From Lysobacter_I brunescens (GTDB lineage Bacteria > Pseudomonadota > Gammaproteobacteria > Xanthomonadales > Xanthomonadaceae), in contig NZ_JBHTIF010000001.1 in NCBI RefSeq assembly GCF_042677005.1, positions 2,294,001 through 2,358,000 of the forward strand: a stretch of 64,000 nucleotides of DNA, in the 5' to 3' direction. Shown one piece after another: positions 26,972-35,256 of the stretch. A program made the translations under genes and the position numbers. The notes below the pieces were generated by a model. It ran no database searches, had not been told where the DNA came from, and saw only the letters and a list, made by a program, of their open reading frames with translations. How positions within the stretch are numbered: position 1 is the stretch's first letter; each line of letters starts with the position of its first letter.

Positions 26972-27411
26972 ACACCCGTACCATGCGCATCGCGTTCGCC
27001 GGCTTCGTGCTGCTCGCCGGCTCCGGCTGCATGAGCGTGTACAAGCTCCCGGCCAACGCACCGTCCACCCTCATCGAAGTGCCGCGTGGCGTCACGTCGT
27101 GGATCTGCGCCGATACCGAACCGCAGTCGCTGCCCACCAAGGACGGCCGCGCGCGGATCCCGGTCGGCCAGCGCATCGTCATCGGCGCGAATTTCGCCTC
27201 CAGCGACGGCTACATGAACTACTACTGCTCGGCGAGCGCAAGTCTGGTGCCGACCCAGGACCACGAGTACCTGCAGGACTTCGAAACCGAGGGCAACCGC
27301 TGCTCGTCGCTGATCTACCGCAAGGCCCCGGAGGATACGCGCATCGGCCTGGCTTTCGAGCCGACGCTGAGCCCGGACAACAGCGCCTGCAGCTACCGGA
27401 AGAAGCGTTAG
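26968..27411 (+). CDS. putative lipoprotein, unknown
   Basis: A 147-residue exported protein. The signal (MNTRTMRIAFAGFVLLAGSG) is followed by Cys in GSGCM, an acceptable though weak lipobox. Four to five Cys in the mature part may form disulfides. The start at 26968 overlaps the preceding lipoprotein stop. Nothing else is recognised; the two lipoproteins probably act together. Confidence 0.7.
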   Translation: MNTRTMRIAFAGFVLLAGSGCMSVYKLPANAPSTLIEVPRGVTSWICADTEPQSLPTKDGRARIPVGQRIVIGANFASSDGYMNYYCSASASLVPTQDHEYLQDFETEGNRCSSLIYRKAPEDTRIGLAFEPTLSPDNSACSYRKKR

Positions 27412-27476
27412 CGCCGACGGGTGAGATCCGGGTGAGAATGGTCGCGTTCCCGGGCCGGGCCACGAGACGCAATGCC

Positions 27477-27977
27477 ATGCACCACGCCGAGCACTATCGC
27501 GCCATCTTCGATTTCATCGCCGGCATCGGCTTGCCGATCCGCGAGGCGACGCTGCCCGAGGGCACGTTCCTGCCCGGCCTTGAGCTGCGCGAGGGCGGAA
27601 TCCTGGTCGATCCGGCGCGCCTGCAGTGGCCGGGCGACCTGCTGCACGAGGCCGGGCATCTGGCGGTGCTGCCGTCGCAGGTGCGGCACATCGCCGAGGA
27701 AGACCAGCCCAACGCCGCCGATGCGGCGCATGCCGGCGAAACCGAGGCGATGGCCTGGGCGTACGCCGCCGTGCTGGCGCTGGATATCCCGGTCGAGGTG
27801 CTGATCCACGACGGCGGCTATCACGGCCGTGCGCGCGACCTGCTGCAGATGTACGCGTTCGGCGTGTATCCGGGATTGCGCGGGCTCTGCGATGCGGGGC
27901 TGGCCGCCGCGCCGGGGTTCACGCCCGACTGCGGCGAGGTGCGCTACCCGCGCATGCTGAAGTGGTTGCGCGACTGA
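27477..27977 (+). CDS. HEAGH-motif protein, possible zinc metalloprotein
   Basis: A 166-residue soluble protein. The motif LLHEAGHLAVLPS (residues about 59-71) is like the HExxH helix of zincin proteases, and a nearby acidic cluster GETEAMAWAYA could give the third ligand (Glu). This suggests a zinc-dependent hydrolase or a relic of it. The frame is open further upstream, but the ATG at 27477 fits best. Not part of an obvious operon; a terminator hairpin follows between it and the convergent gene. Confidence 0.72.
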   Translation: MHHAEHYRAIFDFIAGIGLPIREATLPEGTFLPGLELREGGILVDPARLQWPGDLLHEAGHLAVLPSQVRHIAEEDQPNAADAAHAGETEAMAWAYAAVLALDIPVEVLIHDGGYHGRARDLLQMYAFGVYPGLRGLCDAGLAAAPGFTPDCGEVRYPRMLKWLRD

Positions 27978-28010
27978 GGAGGCATGGATGCCTGGGACGT
28001 GATGTCCAGG

Positions 28011-28037
28011 GTCCGGGCGAGGCGTTCCCGCCCGGAC
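28011..28037. terminator. bidirectional hairpin between convergent genes
   Basis: A 9-bp perfect stem GTCCGGGCG / CGCCCGGAC (28011-28019 and 28029-28037) with a 9-base loop lies between two convergent genes and could serve both. Confidence 0.5.
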
Positions 28038-28046
28038 GTGCAGCGA

Positions 28047-28421
28047 TCAGCGATAGGTCGCGGTGGCGCGGCCGACCCACATGCCGCCGCAATAGGCTTC
28101 GAAGCTCCACGTGGTGGCGTAGTTCGAACGCCACCAGGCTTCCCAGCCGTTGCTCAGGCTCATCGTCTGCCACAGCGAGCCCTGCACGGCGTAGACGGTG
28201 ACAGTGCCCGGCGAGACCGGCACGCCCCAGCCATTCTTGAACACGCCGACATGGACGTTGCTTCCGACGGCCACGGTGACCGATTGCGTCCAGGGAATGG
28301 ACGTGTTCGGCTGGACGCGGACCTGTACCGAGGAATACGGACAAGTGGATTGCGCTTGCACCTGCGGAATGGCGCACATCAGCAGGATGGTGCTGAACAG
28401 CACTGCGATGATGCTTCTCAT
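28047..28421 (-). CDS. small secreted protein, unknown
   Basis: A 124-residue protein with a good signal peptide (MRSIIAVLFSTILLMCAIPQ, cut after QVQA). The mature part is rich in Ser, Val, Trp and Tyr, with GSNVHVGVFKNGWGVPVSP and WEAWWRSNYATTWSFEAY, a beta-sandwich look. Two Cys could form one disulfide. No family is recognised. It is likely periplasmic or extracellular. Confidence 0.7.
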   Translation of the reverse strand: MRSIIAVLFSTILLMCAIPQVQAQSTCPYSSVQVRVQPNTSIPWTQSVTVAVGSNVHVGVFKNGWGVPVSPGTVTVYAVQGSLWQTMSLSNGWEAWWRSNYATTWSFEAYCGGMWVGRATATYR

Positions 28422-28556
28422 GAGACCTCCAGTCGTATGGATGGACTTCCTTCACGCGCTGGACCATGCCTGTCCATGCGCGGCCGGACGTGGGTCCGGC
28501 GCGCCGAGTCTATCCGCAGGATGCATGGCATCGCGTGACGGGCGCCACGAACGGAT

Positions 28557-29147
28557 TCAGTCCGCCCCGCAGCTGCCGAGGAATTCGCTGATCGACGTGT
28601 CATCGAGTCCGGGCAACGCGTCCCAGCACGGCTCGCCTGCGCGGCACTGGGTCATGCGTGCCCAGTGGGTGACCTGCAGTCTGTCGCTGCCGGTGGCCAT
28701 CTGCATCTGGAAGACCGGGCCGGTCTGATCCTCGATCACCTCGCCGATGCCCGTGGTGAGCGATGGCGAGCCACTGCTGCCGGTGGAAGTGAAGGTCAGG
28801 TAGACCCGCCCGTCCGGGGTGATCGAACCGATCAGGTACTGGCATTGCGGCGACTGGTCGTCCAGTTGCCCGACCACGGGACCGAAGACGTAGCCGTTCT
28901 CGAAGCGTTCGATGTGCCAGACCGTCTGGTCGCTGACCTGTGTGGCGCCGGCCGGATCGTTCGTTTGCCAGCGGTAGGCGGGCAGGCCGGCTTGCGGTAC
29001 GTACCAGTAGGTACCGCCATCGGCGGCAAGCCAGGCCCAGCGCTGCGAAGGCGAGGGCGAAGCGGTGTCGCTGGCGGGCGCGGTGCCGGCCAGTCCGGCG
29101 AAGAGACAGACGGCCAGAACGAGGCTGCGTGAACGCGGGAATGCCAT
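28557..29147 (-). CDS. secreted protein of unknown function
   Basis: A 196-residue protein with a signal peptide (MAFPRSRSLVLAVCLFAGLA, cut near APAS). The mature part begins with RWAWLAADGGTYWYVPQAGL and is rich in aromatic and Gly residues, with Cys at QCQYLIG, TQCRAG, EPCWD and SCGAD that may pair. No family is recognised. A periplasmic or outer location is inferred. Confidence 0.7.
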   Translation of the reverse strand: MAFPRSRSLVLAVCLFAGLAGTAPASDTASPSPSQRWAWLAADGGTYWYVPQAGLPAYRWQTNDPAGATQVSDQTVWHIERFENGYVFGPVVGQLDDQSPQCQYLIGSITPDGRVYLTFTSTGSSGSPSLTTGIGEVIEDQTGPVFQMQMATGSDRLQVTHWARMTQCRAGEPCWDALPGLDDTSISEFLGSCGAD

Positions 29148-29211
29148 GTCGCGACTCCTTGCGAACGATGCGGTGCGGAGTCGCGAGTGTCGCGCAGGCC
29201 GCGGCGCTGCG

Positions 29212-29246
29212 CACCTCGCCGATCAGACAGCCTGGTCGGCGAGGTG
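29212..29246 (-). terminator. hairpin after the 29267 gene
   Basis: An 11-bp perfect stem (29212-29222 with 29236-29246, loop of 13) lies 20 bases beyond the stop of the gene at 29267-29758 on the minus strand. Confidence 0.5.
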
Positions 29247-29266
29247 GCGCGTCCGCTGCCGCGCGC

Positions 29267-29758
29267 TTACTTGACGCGTTCGACCTTGGCCCGGGTGTTG
29301 TAGCCCTTCACGCCCATGTACCAGACATTGCCGATCATCGCCGGCTTCAGCGTGACTTCGGGGGCCTGCAGGCGCACGCCGCCCAGCTCGGCGTCGTCGA
29401 CCTGGCGCCAGACATGGCCGTTCTCCAGCGTGTATTCGCGGCCACGGCGGAATCCGCGGAATTCGCCCTGCAGGCGGCCGGTGATCGGCTCCATCGAGCC
29501 AAAGTGGAAAAAGCCCCGGTTCTCGTCCTCCACCTTCTTCTTCGCTTCGGTCGCGGCCTCGGTGGCGGCGGTGTCGATCTTGCGGCCGAGCCAGGTGTTG
29601 AGCTTCGCCAGCTCCTCGGCGGACAGCTTGTCCAGGCCGGCGGCCTTGAACTCCTCGGGCGTCATGTCCTGTTCGATGGGCTTGCGCGCCAGCGCATCGG
29701 GCGAGAACGCGAAGGCGGCGAGCAGGGCGAGCGGCAGCAGCGGGCGAAGCATGGACAT
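29267..29758 (-). CDS. secreted helical protein, unknown
   Basis: A 163-residue exported protein (signal MSMLRPLLPLALLAAFAFSP, cut after ALA). The mature N-terminal part contains MTPEEFKAAGLDKLSAEELA and continues KLNTWLGRKI, a pattern repeated in small Xanthomonadaceae exported proteins, followed by a Lys/Glu helix and a beta-rich C-terminal part (LQGEFRGFRRGREYTLENG and GNVWYMGVKGYN) that looks like an OB or SH3-like barrel. Function unknown. It is divergent to relA, with 62 bases between. Confidence 0.78.
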   Translation of the reverse strand: MSMLRPLLPLALLAAFAFSPDALARKPIEQDMTPEEFKAAGLDKLSAEELAKLNTWLGRKIDTAATEAATEAKKKVEDENRGFFHFGSMEPITGRLQGEFRGFRRGREYTLENGHVWRQVDDAELGGVRLQAPEVTLKPAMIGNVWYMGVKGYNTRAKVERVK

Positions 29759-29820
29759 CGGTCTGTTCCTCGGGGCGGGTCCTCGCTAGTGTAGGCATTC
29801 CCCCCGACGATTGAACACGC

Positions 29821-32043
29821 GTGTCCGCTCCCGTTCCGCCCCCGCCGGAAGCCTCGCTGGCCGCATTGATGGCCCTGCCGGCCGTGGCGGCGATGGCACC
29901 GGTCTGGCGCGAGGCGCTGGCCGAGGCTGCGCCGCCGGGCGATGCTCTGGTCGACGCCCTCCCGGCCGCGCTGCCCGACACCCTGGACGCCCTTGCGCGT
30001 CTGAACGCCGAAGGCGATGTCGTGCTGGCCGCGCTGCTGCACGACCTGCCGGACTGGCGGGCGCGGATCGAGCCGCAGCTGGCGAAGCGCTGGCCCACCG
30101 TGGCCACGCTGCTGGAAGGGCAGCGCGCCGCCGCGCAGGTCTGGACCCTGCATGCCGAGGCCGCTGGCGGACGCAATGCCGAGGGCCTGCGCCGGCTGCT
30201 GCTGGTGATGGTGAAGGACCTGCGCGTGGTGCCGGTGCTGCTGGCGCGGCAGCTCGCGCTGATGCGCGACGCCGGCCGCCGGCCCGAGGCCGAGCGTCGT
30301 GCGCTGGCCCGGCTGACCCGCGACATCCACGCGCCGCTGGCCAACCGGCTGGGCATCTGGCAGCTGAAGTGGGAGCTCGAAGACCTCGCGCTGCGCCACC
30401 TCGAACCCGACACCTACAAGCGCATCGCACGCTGGCTGGACGAGAAGCGCGGCGACCGCGAGCGCTACATCGAGCAGGTCAAGCGCGACCTCGGCGAGGC
30501 GATGCGCGCCCAGGGCATCGACGCCGAGATCGCCGGGCGGCCCAAGCACATCAACAGCATCTGGAAGAAGATGCAGAAGAAGGGCGTGCCGATCGGCGAA
30601 CTCTACGACCTGCGCGCGGTGCGGGTGATGGTGAAGGACGTGCCGTCGTGCTATGCCGCGCTGGGCGCGGTGCACGCGCTGTGGACGCCCATTCCCAGCG
30701 AGTTCGACGACTACATCGCGCGGCCCAAGAGCAACGACTACCGTTCGCTGCACACCGCCGTGGTCGGCCCCGAGGGCAAGACCCTGGAAGTGCAGATCCG
30801 CACGCACGAGATGCACGCGCAGGCCGAACTGGGCGTCGCCGCGCACTGGCGCTACAAGGAAGGCCGCAGCGCGCCCGCCGATGCCGCCCTGGACCGCAAG
30901 ATCGAGTGGATGCGCAGGCTGCTCGAAGGCCCGCGCGAAGACGCCGCCGAGCCTGGCGGCGATGGAGCGGGCGACGCCACCGGTCGCGACGAAGGCCTGC
31001 ACGCCGCGTTCGACAGCGAACTGGTCGAGGACCGCATCTACACGCTCACGCCGCAGGGCGACGTGATCGACCTGCCGGTGGGGGCGACGCCGCTGGATTT
31101 CGCCTACCACGTGCACACGATGGTCGGCCATCGCTGCCGCGGCGCGAAGGTCGATGGTCGCATCGTGCCGCTGGATTACCGCCTGCAGAGCGGCCAGCGT
31201 GTCGAGATCCTGACGGCGAAGACCGCCGAGCCGCGCCGCGACTGGCTGGTCGCCGCGAACGGTTTCCTCGCCAGCGGCCGTTCGCGCGACAAGGTGCGCG
31301 CCTGGTTCCACAAGCTGGACCGCGCGCGCAACGTGCATGCAGGGAAGGACCTGCTCGACAAGGAACTGCGCCGGCTGTCGCTGCTGCATGCGGACCTCAC
31401 GCCGGTGCTGGCGAAGTTCAACGCACCGGGCGTGGATGATCTCTACGTGATGGTCGCGCTGGGCGATGCCGGGCCGCACCAGGTCGGTCGCGCGCTGCTC
31501 GACCACGAGCGCAGCCGCCAGGAGGCCGCAGCGGCCCCGGCGGATGCCGCGCGCGGCGAACTGGCCCGGCCGCCGAAGGCGTTGGCGCCGCGCCCACCGC
31601 CGAGTTCCGCATTCACCGTGGTCGGCGTAGGCAACCTGCTGGTGCAGATCGCGCGCTGCTGCCAGCCGCTGCCGGGCGAGCCGATCGCCGGCTACCTGAC
31701 CAAGGGACGCGGGGTCAGCGTGCATCGCGCCGATTGCGCCTCGTTCCAGCGCCTGTCGACCCAGCAGCCCGAGCGGGTGATGCCGGTGGAGTGGGGCCGC
31801 ACCGGCGGCGGCTACGCCGTCGATGTCGCCGTGGACGCCGTCGACCGGCGCTGGCTGCTCAAGGACCTGACCAACCTCATCGCCCAGGACGACGCCCACG
31901 TGCTGTCGATGCAGAGCGACGGCTTGGCCGGCAACCGCGTGCGCCTGCGCCTGCGGCTGCGCGTGCGCGACCACGAACAGCTCGCGCGCCTGCTCGGGCG
32001 CATCGACAGCCTGCCCGGCGTGGAGGAGGTGCGACGGGCGTGA
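29821..32043 (+). CDS. relA: GTP pyrophosphokinase RelA
   Basis: A 740-residue ribosome-associated (p)ppGpp synthetase of the stringent response. The N-terminal hydrolase-like domain keeps HD (LLHDLPDWR, about 73-80) but has lost the following ED, so it should not hydrolyse. The synthetase domain has RPKHINSIWKKM (240-251) and EFDD at 294-297, the EXDD signature of RelA rather than the RXKD of SpoT. Then come TGS (about 404-465), helical, Cys-containing zinc-finger (IARCCQPLPGEP, about 613-640) and ACT domains. The start GTG at 29821 has no strong ribosome site but is the only one fitting the first helix. Confidence 0.96.
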   Translation: MSAPVPPPPEASLAALMALPAVAAMAPVWREALAEAAPPGDALVDALPAALPDTLDALARLNAEGDVVLAALLHDLPDWRARIEPQLAKRWPTVATLLEGQRAAAQVWTLHAEAAGGRNAEGLRRLLLVMVKDLRVVPVLLARQLALMRDAGRRPEAERRALARLTRDIHAPLANRLGIWQLKWELEDLALRHLEPDTYKRIARWLDEKRGDRERYIEQVKRDLGEAMRAQGIDAEIAGRPKHINSIWKKMQKKGVPIGELYDLRAVRVMVKDVPSCYAALGAVHALWTPIPSEFDDYIARPKSNDYRSLHTAVVGPEGKTLEVQIRTHEMHAQAELGVAAHWRYKEGRSAPADAALDRKIEWMRRLLEGPREDAAEPGGDGAGDATGRDEGLHAAFDSELVEDRIYTLTPQGDVIDLPVGATPLDFAYHVHTMVGHRCRGAKVDGRIVPLDYRLQSGQRVEILTAKTAEPRRDWLVAANGFLASGRSRDKVRAWFHKLDRARNVHAGKDLLDKELRRLSLLHADLTPVLAKFNAPGVDDLYVMVALGDAGPHQVGRALLDHERSRQEAAAAPADAARGELARPPKALAPRPPPSSAFTVVGVGNLLVQIARCCQPLPGEPIAGYLTKGRGVSVHRADCASFQRLSTQQPERVMPVEWGRTGGGYAVDVAVDAVDRRWLLKDLTNLIAQDDAHVLSMQSDGLAGNRVRLRLRLRVRDHEQLARLLGRIDSLPGVEEVRRA

Positions 32044-32195
32044 CGAAAGCCGCGTGACCGAAGTATGGCATTTGTCATTCGCCTGTCATTTTCCGGCCCG
32101 ACACTGCGATCAGTCCAAATAGAGAGTGCGCAGACTTCAACCAGAACCTCCAGACAGTCGCCGTTCCACCCGCCGAACCTCCCGGCGCGGCGAAC

Positions 32196-32870
32196 ATGGC
32201 CACAGGCATCCTCTTCATGCTGCTGCTGGTCGTCCTCTTCTTCGTGTTGCCCATCCTTGGAGAACGCTGGCGCCGTCGCCGGACCTTCCTCGAGACACGA
32301 CGACGCATCATCGACACCTACGTGTTTCCGCCCGAGGTTCTCGACACCCTGCGCCGGACCTGGCCCGAACTCCGGGACTGGCAGATCGCCATGACGCAGC
32401 GGGCACTGCGCAGCTTCTTCATCGCCCATCTCTACGCCGGACCTGACAGGATCCTGGCCATGCCCTCGAAGGCCGCCGACGCGCTCTGGCACGCTTTCAT
32501 CCTCGACACTCGCGCCTATCACGCCTTCTGCGAAGACGCCTTTGGTCGATACTTCCATCACCTTCCCGAATACCGCATGGCGGAGGGCCCTGCGTCGCGC
32601 TCCGCGTCGGCCATCGACACCCTGTGGCGATCGACCTGTGAACAGGCGGGCATCGACCCGGGCAAGGCCACGCGACTGCCGATCCTGTTCGAACTGGATC
32701 GGCTGCTGCGCCTTCCGGGCGCGTCACGCCACGATCCCGCCGCACTGAGCGGTAGCTACAGCGCGCGACGCGGCCGCTTCGACTTCGTGCTGGAGATCGA
32801 CCTGTCGGGCTGCGGGGGCGATGGAGACGGCGGAGACGGCTGCGGCGGTGGCTGTGGTGGTGGCGATTGA
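32196..32870 (+). CDS. glycine-rich-domain (GRDP-like) protein, first of pair
   Basis: A 224-residue protein with one N-terminal membrane helix (about 3-22), a helical domain with DALWHAFILDTRAYHAFC and FGRYFHHLPEYRM, and a C-terminal tail of Gly, Cys and Asp (GCGGDGDGGDGCGGGCGGGD). The core is like the WH.HILDTR.Y..dC...fG..lHHfP pattern of GRDP-like proteins known from plants and bacteria. The function is unknown; the His and Cys residues could bind metal. It is followed 71 bases later by a paralogue, so the pair arose by tandem duplication. Confidence 0.78.
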   Translation: MATGILFMLLLVVLFFVLPILGERWRRRRTFLETRRRIIDTYVFPPEVLDTLRRTWPELRDWQIAMTQRALRSFFIAHLYAGPDRILAMPSKAADALWHAFILDTRAYHAFCEDAFGRYFHHLPEYRMAEGPASRSASAIDTLWRSTCEQAGIDPGKATRLPILFELDRLLRLPGASRHDPAALSGSYSARRGRFDFVLEIDLSGCGGDGDGGDGCGGGCGGGD

Positions 32871-32941
32871 ATGCGCCAGCGGCGCATGCCGCGATCCAGG
32901 TTTCGACACACGACGATACAACGACAAGAGGGGAATGACGC

Positions 32942-33637
32942 ATGGCAACGACAGTGATCGCACTTTCGAGCGCAGCAGCCCTGGGATGTGCGCTGCTGGC
33001 GGGCCGCTGGCATCTCCGCCAGAAGCAACGACGCCTGCGCCGGGATCGGGAGCAGTTCATCGAGAGCTATTCGTTTCCGTCGCACCTGGACGACGCACTG
33101 CGTCGGGAATATCCGATGCTCCGGCGCGAGCAACTGCCGCTGGTCCACCGCGCGGTGCGCAGTTACTTCGCCTGCTGGCTGCAGGCCGGCTATCGACCTG
33201 TGGCCATGCCCTCGCGTCTGGTCGATGCCTACTGGCATGCATTCATCCTCGACACGCGCGCGTATGCCGGGTTCTGCGCGACGGCCTTCGGCCGCTTCTT
33301 CCATCATGTTCCCGCCGCAGTAGCCTCGCACGCGGGCGACATGGGCGAGGCGATGCAGCGCACCTGGCGGCTCTGCTGCGCGCAGGAACTGATTCCGCTC
33401 GACGCACCGGCCGGCGTACCGCTGCTGTTCGAGATCGATGCGCGCATCGGCATCCCCGACGCGATGCGCCACGACATCGAATCGCTGCGCAAGGCGTCGA
33501 CGGACGGCAGCGCCTGTTCGAGTGGTTGCGGTGGCGCCAGCGGTTGCAGCGGCGGTCGCAGCGACCACGACGGCCATGGCGACAGTGGCGGCAGCGATGG
33601 CGGCGACGGCGGCGGGGGTGGTTGCGGCGGCGACTGA
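32942..33637 (+). CDS. glycine-rich-domain (GRDP-like) protein, second of pair
   Basis: A 231-residue paralogue of the preceding gene: same order of N-terminal hydrophobic segment (TVIALSSAAALGCALLA), DAYWHAFILDTRAYAGFC, FGRFFHHVPAAV and a C-terminal Gly/Ser/Cys/Asp tail (CSSGCGGASGCSGGRSDHDG). Overall identity by eye is about a third, with the WHAFILDTRAY stretch exact. It has drifted strongly in the tail and the start. ATG 32942 has GGGG about 8 bases upstream. It is likely cotranscribed with its partner. Confidence 0.78.
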   Translation: MATTVIALSSAAALGCALLAGRWHLRQKQRRLRRDREQFIESYSFPSHLDDALRREYPMLRREQLPLVHRAVRSYFACWLQAGYRPVAMPSRLVDAYWHAFILDTRAYAGFCATAFGRFFHHVPAAVASHAGDMGEAMQRTWRLCCAQELIPLDAPAGVPLLFEIDARIGIPDAMRHDIESLRKASTDGSACSSGCGGASGCSGGRSDHDGHGDSGGSDGGDGGGGGCGGD

Positions 33638-33662
33638 CGTCGCTTCCGGCTATGCTGCTGCG

Positions 33663-35174
33663 GTGAATCGCGACCTCCGCACCACGACCGCAGCGCGCCT
33701 CCGCAGGGCCCGATGGCCCTGGCTCCTGGCGGGCAGCGCGCTGCTGCTGGCGGTCGTGCTCGGCCTCATGCTGTCGACGCGCGGCCCCTGGAGCGAACGT
33801 CTCTGGCCCGAGGCCGAAGCCGAGACCTTGCGTCGGCAGGCGGATGCCGCGCTCGCGCGCGGACATCTCACCGCCGTCGACGGCAGCGGCGCGCGCGAAC
33901 TCTACGAAGCGGCGATGGCGATCGACCCGGATCGCGCCGAATCGCGTGCAGGCTTGTCGCGTGTCGCCGAAGCCGCGCTGCGTCGTGCGGGCCGCGAGTT
34001 GGCGCAGGGCGATCTCGATGCGGCGGAACGCTCGCTGGCCCTCGCGCGGTCGCTGTCCGCACCGCGTGCAGGCACCGATGCACTGGCCGAGCAGTTGCGT
34101 CGCCGCAGACTGGCGGTGGCGGGCATCGACGCGATGCTGCGCGATGCCGCTGAAGCCAGCGCGCAAGGCCGGCTCGACGGCAACCCGCGTGCGGCGCTGC
34201 CGCTGTATCGGCGCATCCTCGAACTGCAGCCGGGACACCTGCAGGCGCTGGAAGGCCGCGAGGACGCGCTGTCGGCGCTGCTGGCGAAAGCCGGCGACGC
34301 GCTGCGCCGCGAGGATATGGCGACCGCTGCAGCACTGCTCGCCGCCGCGCGTGGCTACGACGCGGGTCATGGCGATGTGCCTGACATCGAGGAACAACGG
34401 GTGTGTGTCGCCGAAACCCTGCGTCGTCGCGGCGATCGCGCATTGCGCGATGGGCGGACCGACCGCGCCACCGATGCCTACCGGCGCTGGCGCGACAGCG
34501 GTGTGGATGTCGACGCGGCGGATCGGGCACTCGCCGAGGTCGCCGCGCTGCACCTGGCGCGGATGCGCGCAGCGCTGTCGGCCGGTCGCCTCGATCGCGC
34601 CCGCAACGAATTCGCGGCGGCGGCTGAATTGCCTGTCGAGCCCAATGCCCTGCGCGAAGCCCGCCTGCAACTGCGCCGCGCCGAGCGTGCGCGCGCGACC
34701 TTGGATCCGCTGACGCCGGCACAGCGCGCGCAGCGGCTGCGCACGCTGCTCGACGACGCGCAGCGCGCCGAAGCCGCAGGGTACTGGCTCACCCCGCCGG
34801 GCGAGAGCGCCTTCGACAAGCTTCGCGCCGCCCGCGCGCTCGCGCCGGATGACCCCGGCGTGCGCACCGCGACGACGAAGCTGCAGCGCCACGCTCGCAC
34901 CTGTTTCGCAGACGAATTGCGCGACAACCGCCTGCAGCGCGCCCGCGTCTGCCTCGACGCCTGGGCCGCGCTCGACGGCGACCGCCGCGCCATCGCGCAG
35001 TCGCGCACCGCCCTCGCGCAACGCTGGATCGCCGTCGGCGAAGAACGCCTCGGCCGCGGCGAACTCCCCGCCGCCCGCGCCGCCCACGACACCGCCCGCG
35101 CACTCGACGCCTCCCTCGACGGACTGCAGGATTTCGACGCCCGCCTGCGCGCAGCGGAGGCGGTGGTGCGCTGA
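33663..35174 (+). CDS. TPR-like membrane-anchored protein
   Basis: A 503-residue protein with one N-terminal membrane helix (WPWLLAGSALLLAVVLGLML) and a long Ala/Arg/Leu-rich helical part made of degenerate TPR-like repeats (for example ALPLYRRILELQPGHLQALEG and KLRAARALAPDDPGVRTATTK). It should expose a helical scaffold to the periplasm. I took the GTG at 33663, just past the stop of the Gly-rich gene; no better start fits. Such proteins usually bind other proteins in the envelope. Partner unknown; it may work with the GRDP-like pair in the same run. Confidence 0.75.
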   Translation: MNRDLRTTTAARLRRARWPWLLAGSALLLAVVLGLMLSTRGPWSERLWPEAEAETLRRQADAALARGHLTAVDGSGARELYEAAMAIDPDRAESRAGLSRVAEAALRRAGRELAQGDLDAAERSLALARSLSAPRAGTDALAEQLRRRRLAVAGIDAMLRDAAEASAQGRLDGNPRAALPLYRRILELQPGHLQALEGREDALSALLAKAGDALRREDMATAAALLAAARGYDAGHGDVPDIEEQRVCVAETLRRRGDRALRDGRTDRATDAYRRWRDSGVDVDAADRALAEVAALHLARMRAALSAGRLDRARNEFAAAAELPVEPNALREARLQLRRAERARATLDPLTPAQRAQRLRTLLDDAQRAEAAGYWLTPPGESAFDKLRAARALAPDDPGVRTATTKLQRHARTCFADELRDNRLQRARVCLDAWAALDGDRRAIAQSRTALAQRWIAVGEERLGRGELPAARAAHDTARALDASLDGLQDFDARLRAAEAVVR

Positions 35175-35227
35175 GCTGGCGCACGGAACCGCGCAGCAGA
35201 TCTTCGATCCGCTCTACAAGGGCGTTA

Positions 35228-35256
35228 CGGGTGTTTCAGGAACTTAGAAACACCCG
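35228..35256. terminator. hairpin between convergent genes
   Basis: A 10-bp perfect stem CGGGTGTTTC / GAAACACCCG (35228-35237 and 35247-35256) lies at the junction of two convergent genes and covers the last codons of the glycosyltransferase gene. It could stop transcription both ways. Confidence 0.55.

Noticed and set aside
29821..32043. Assigning the synthetase as bifunctional SpoT
   Set aside because: EFDD replaces RXKD and the hydrolase motif lacks the second ED, so it is the RelA type.
32196..33637. Gly/Cys tails as precursors of ribosomally made peptides
   Set aside because: No leader-type cleavage site, modifying enzyme or peptide transporter nearby, and the tails belong to a larger folded protein.
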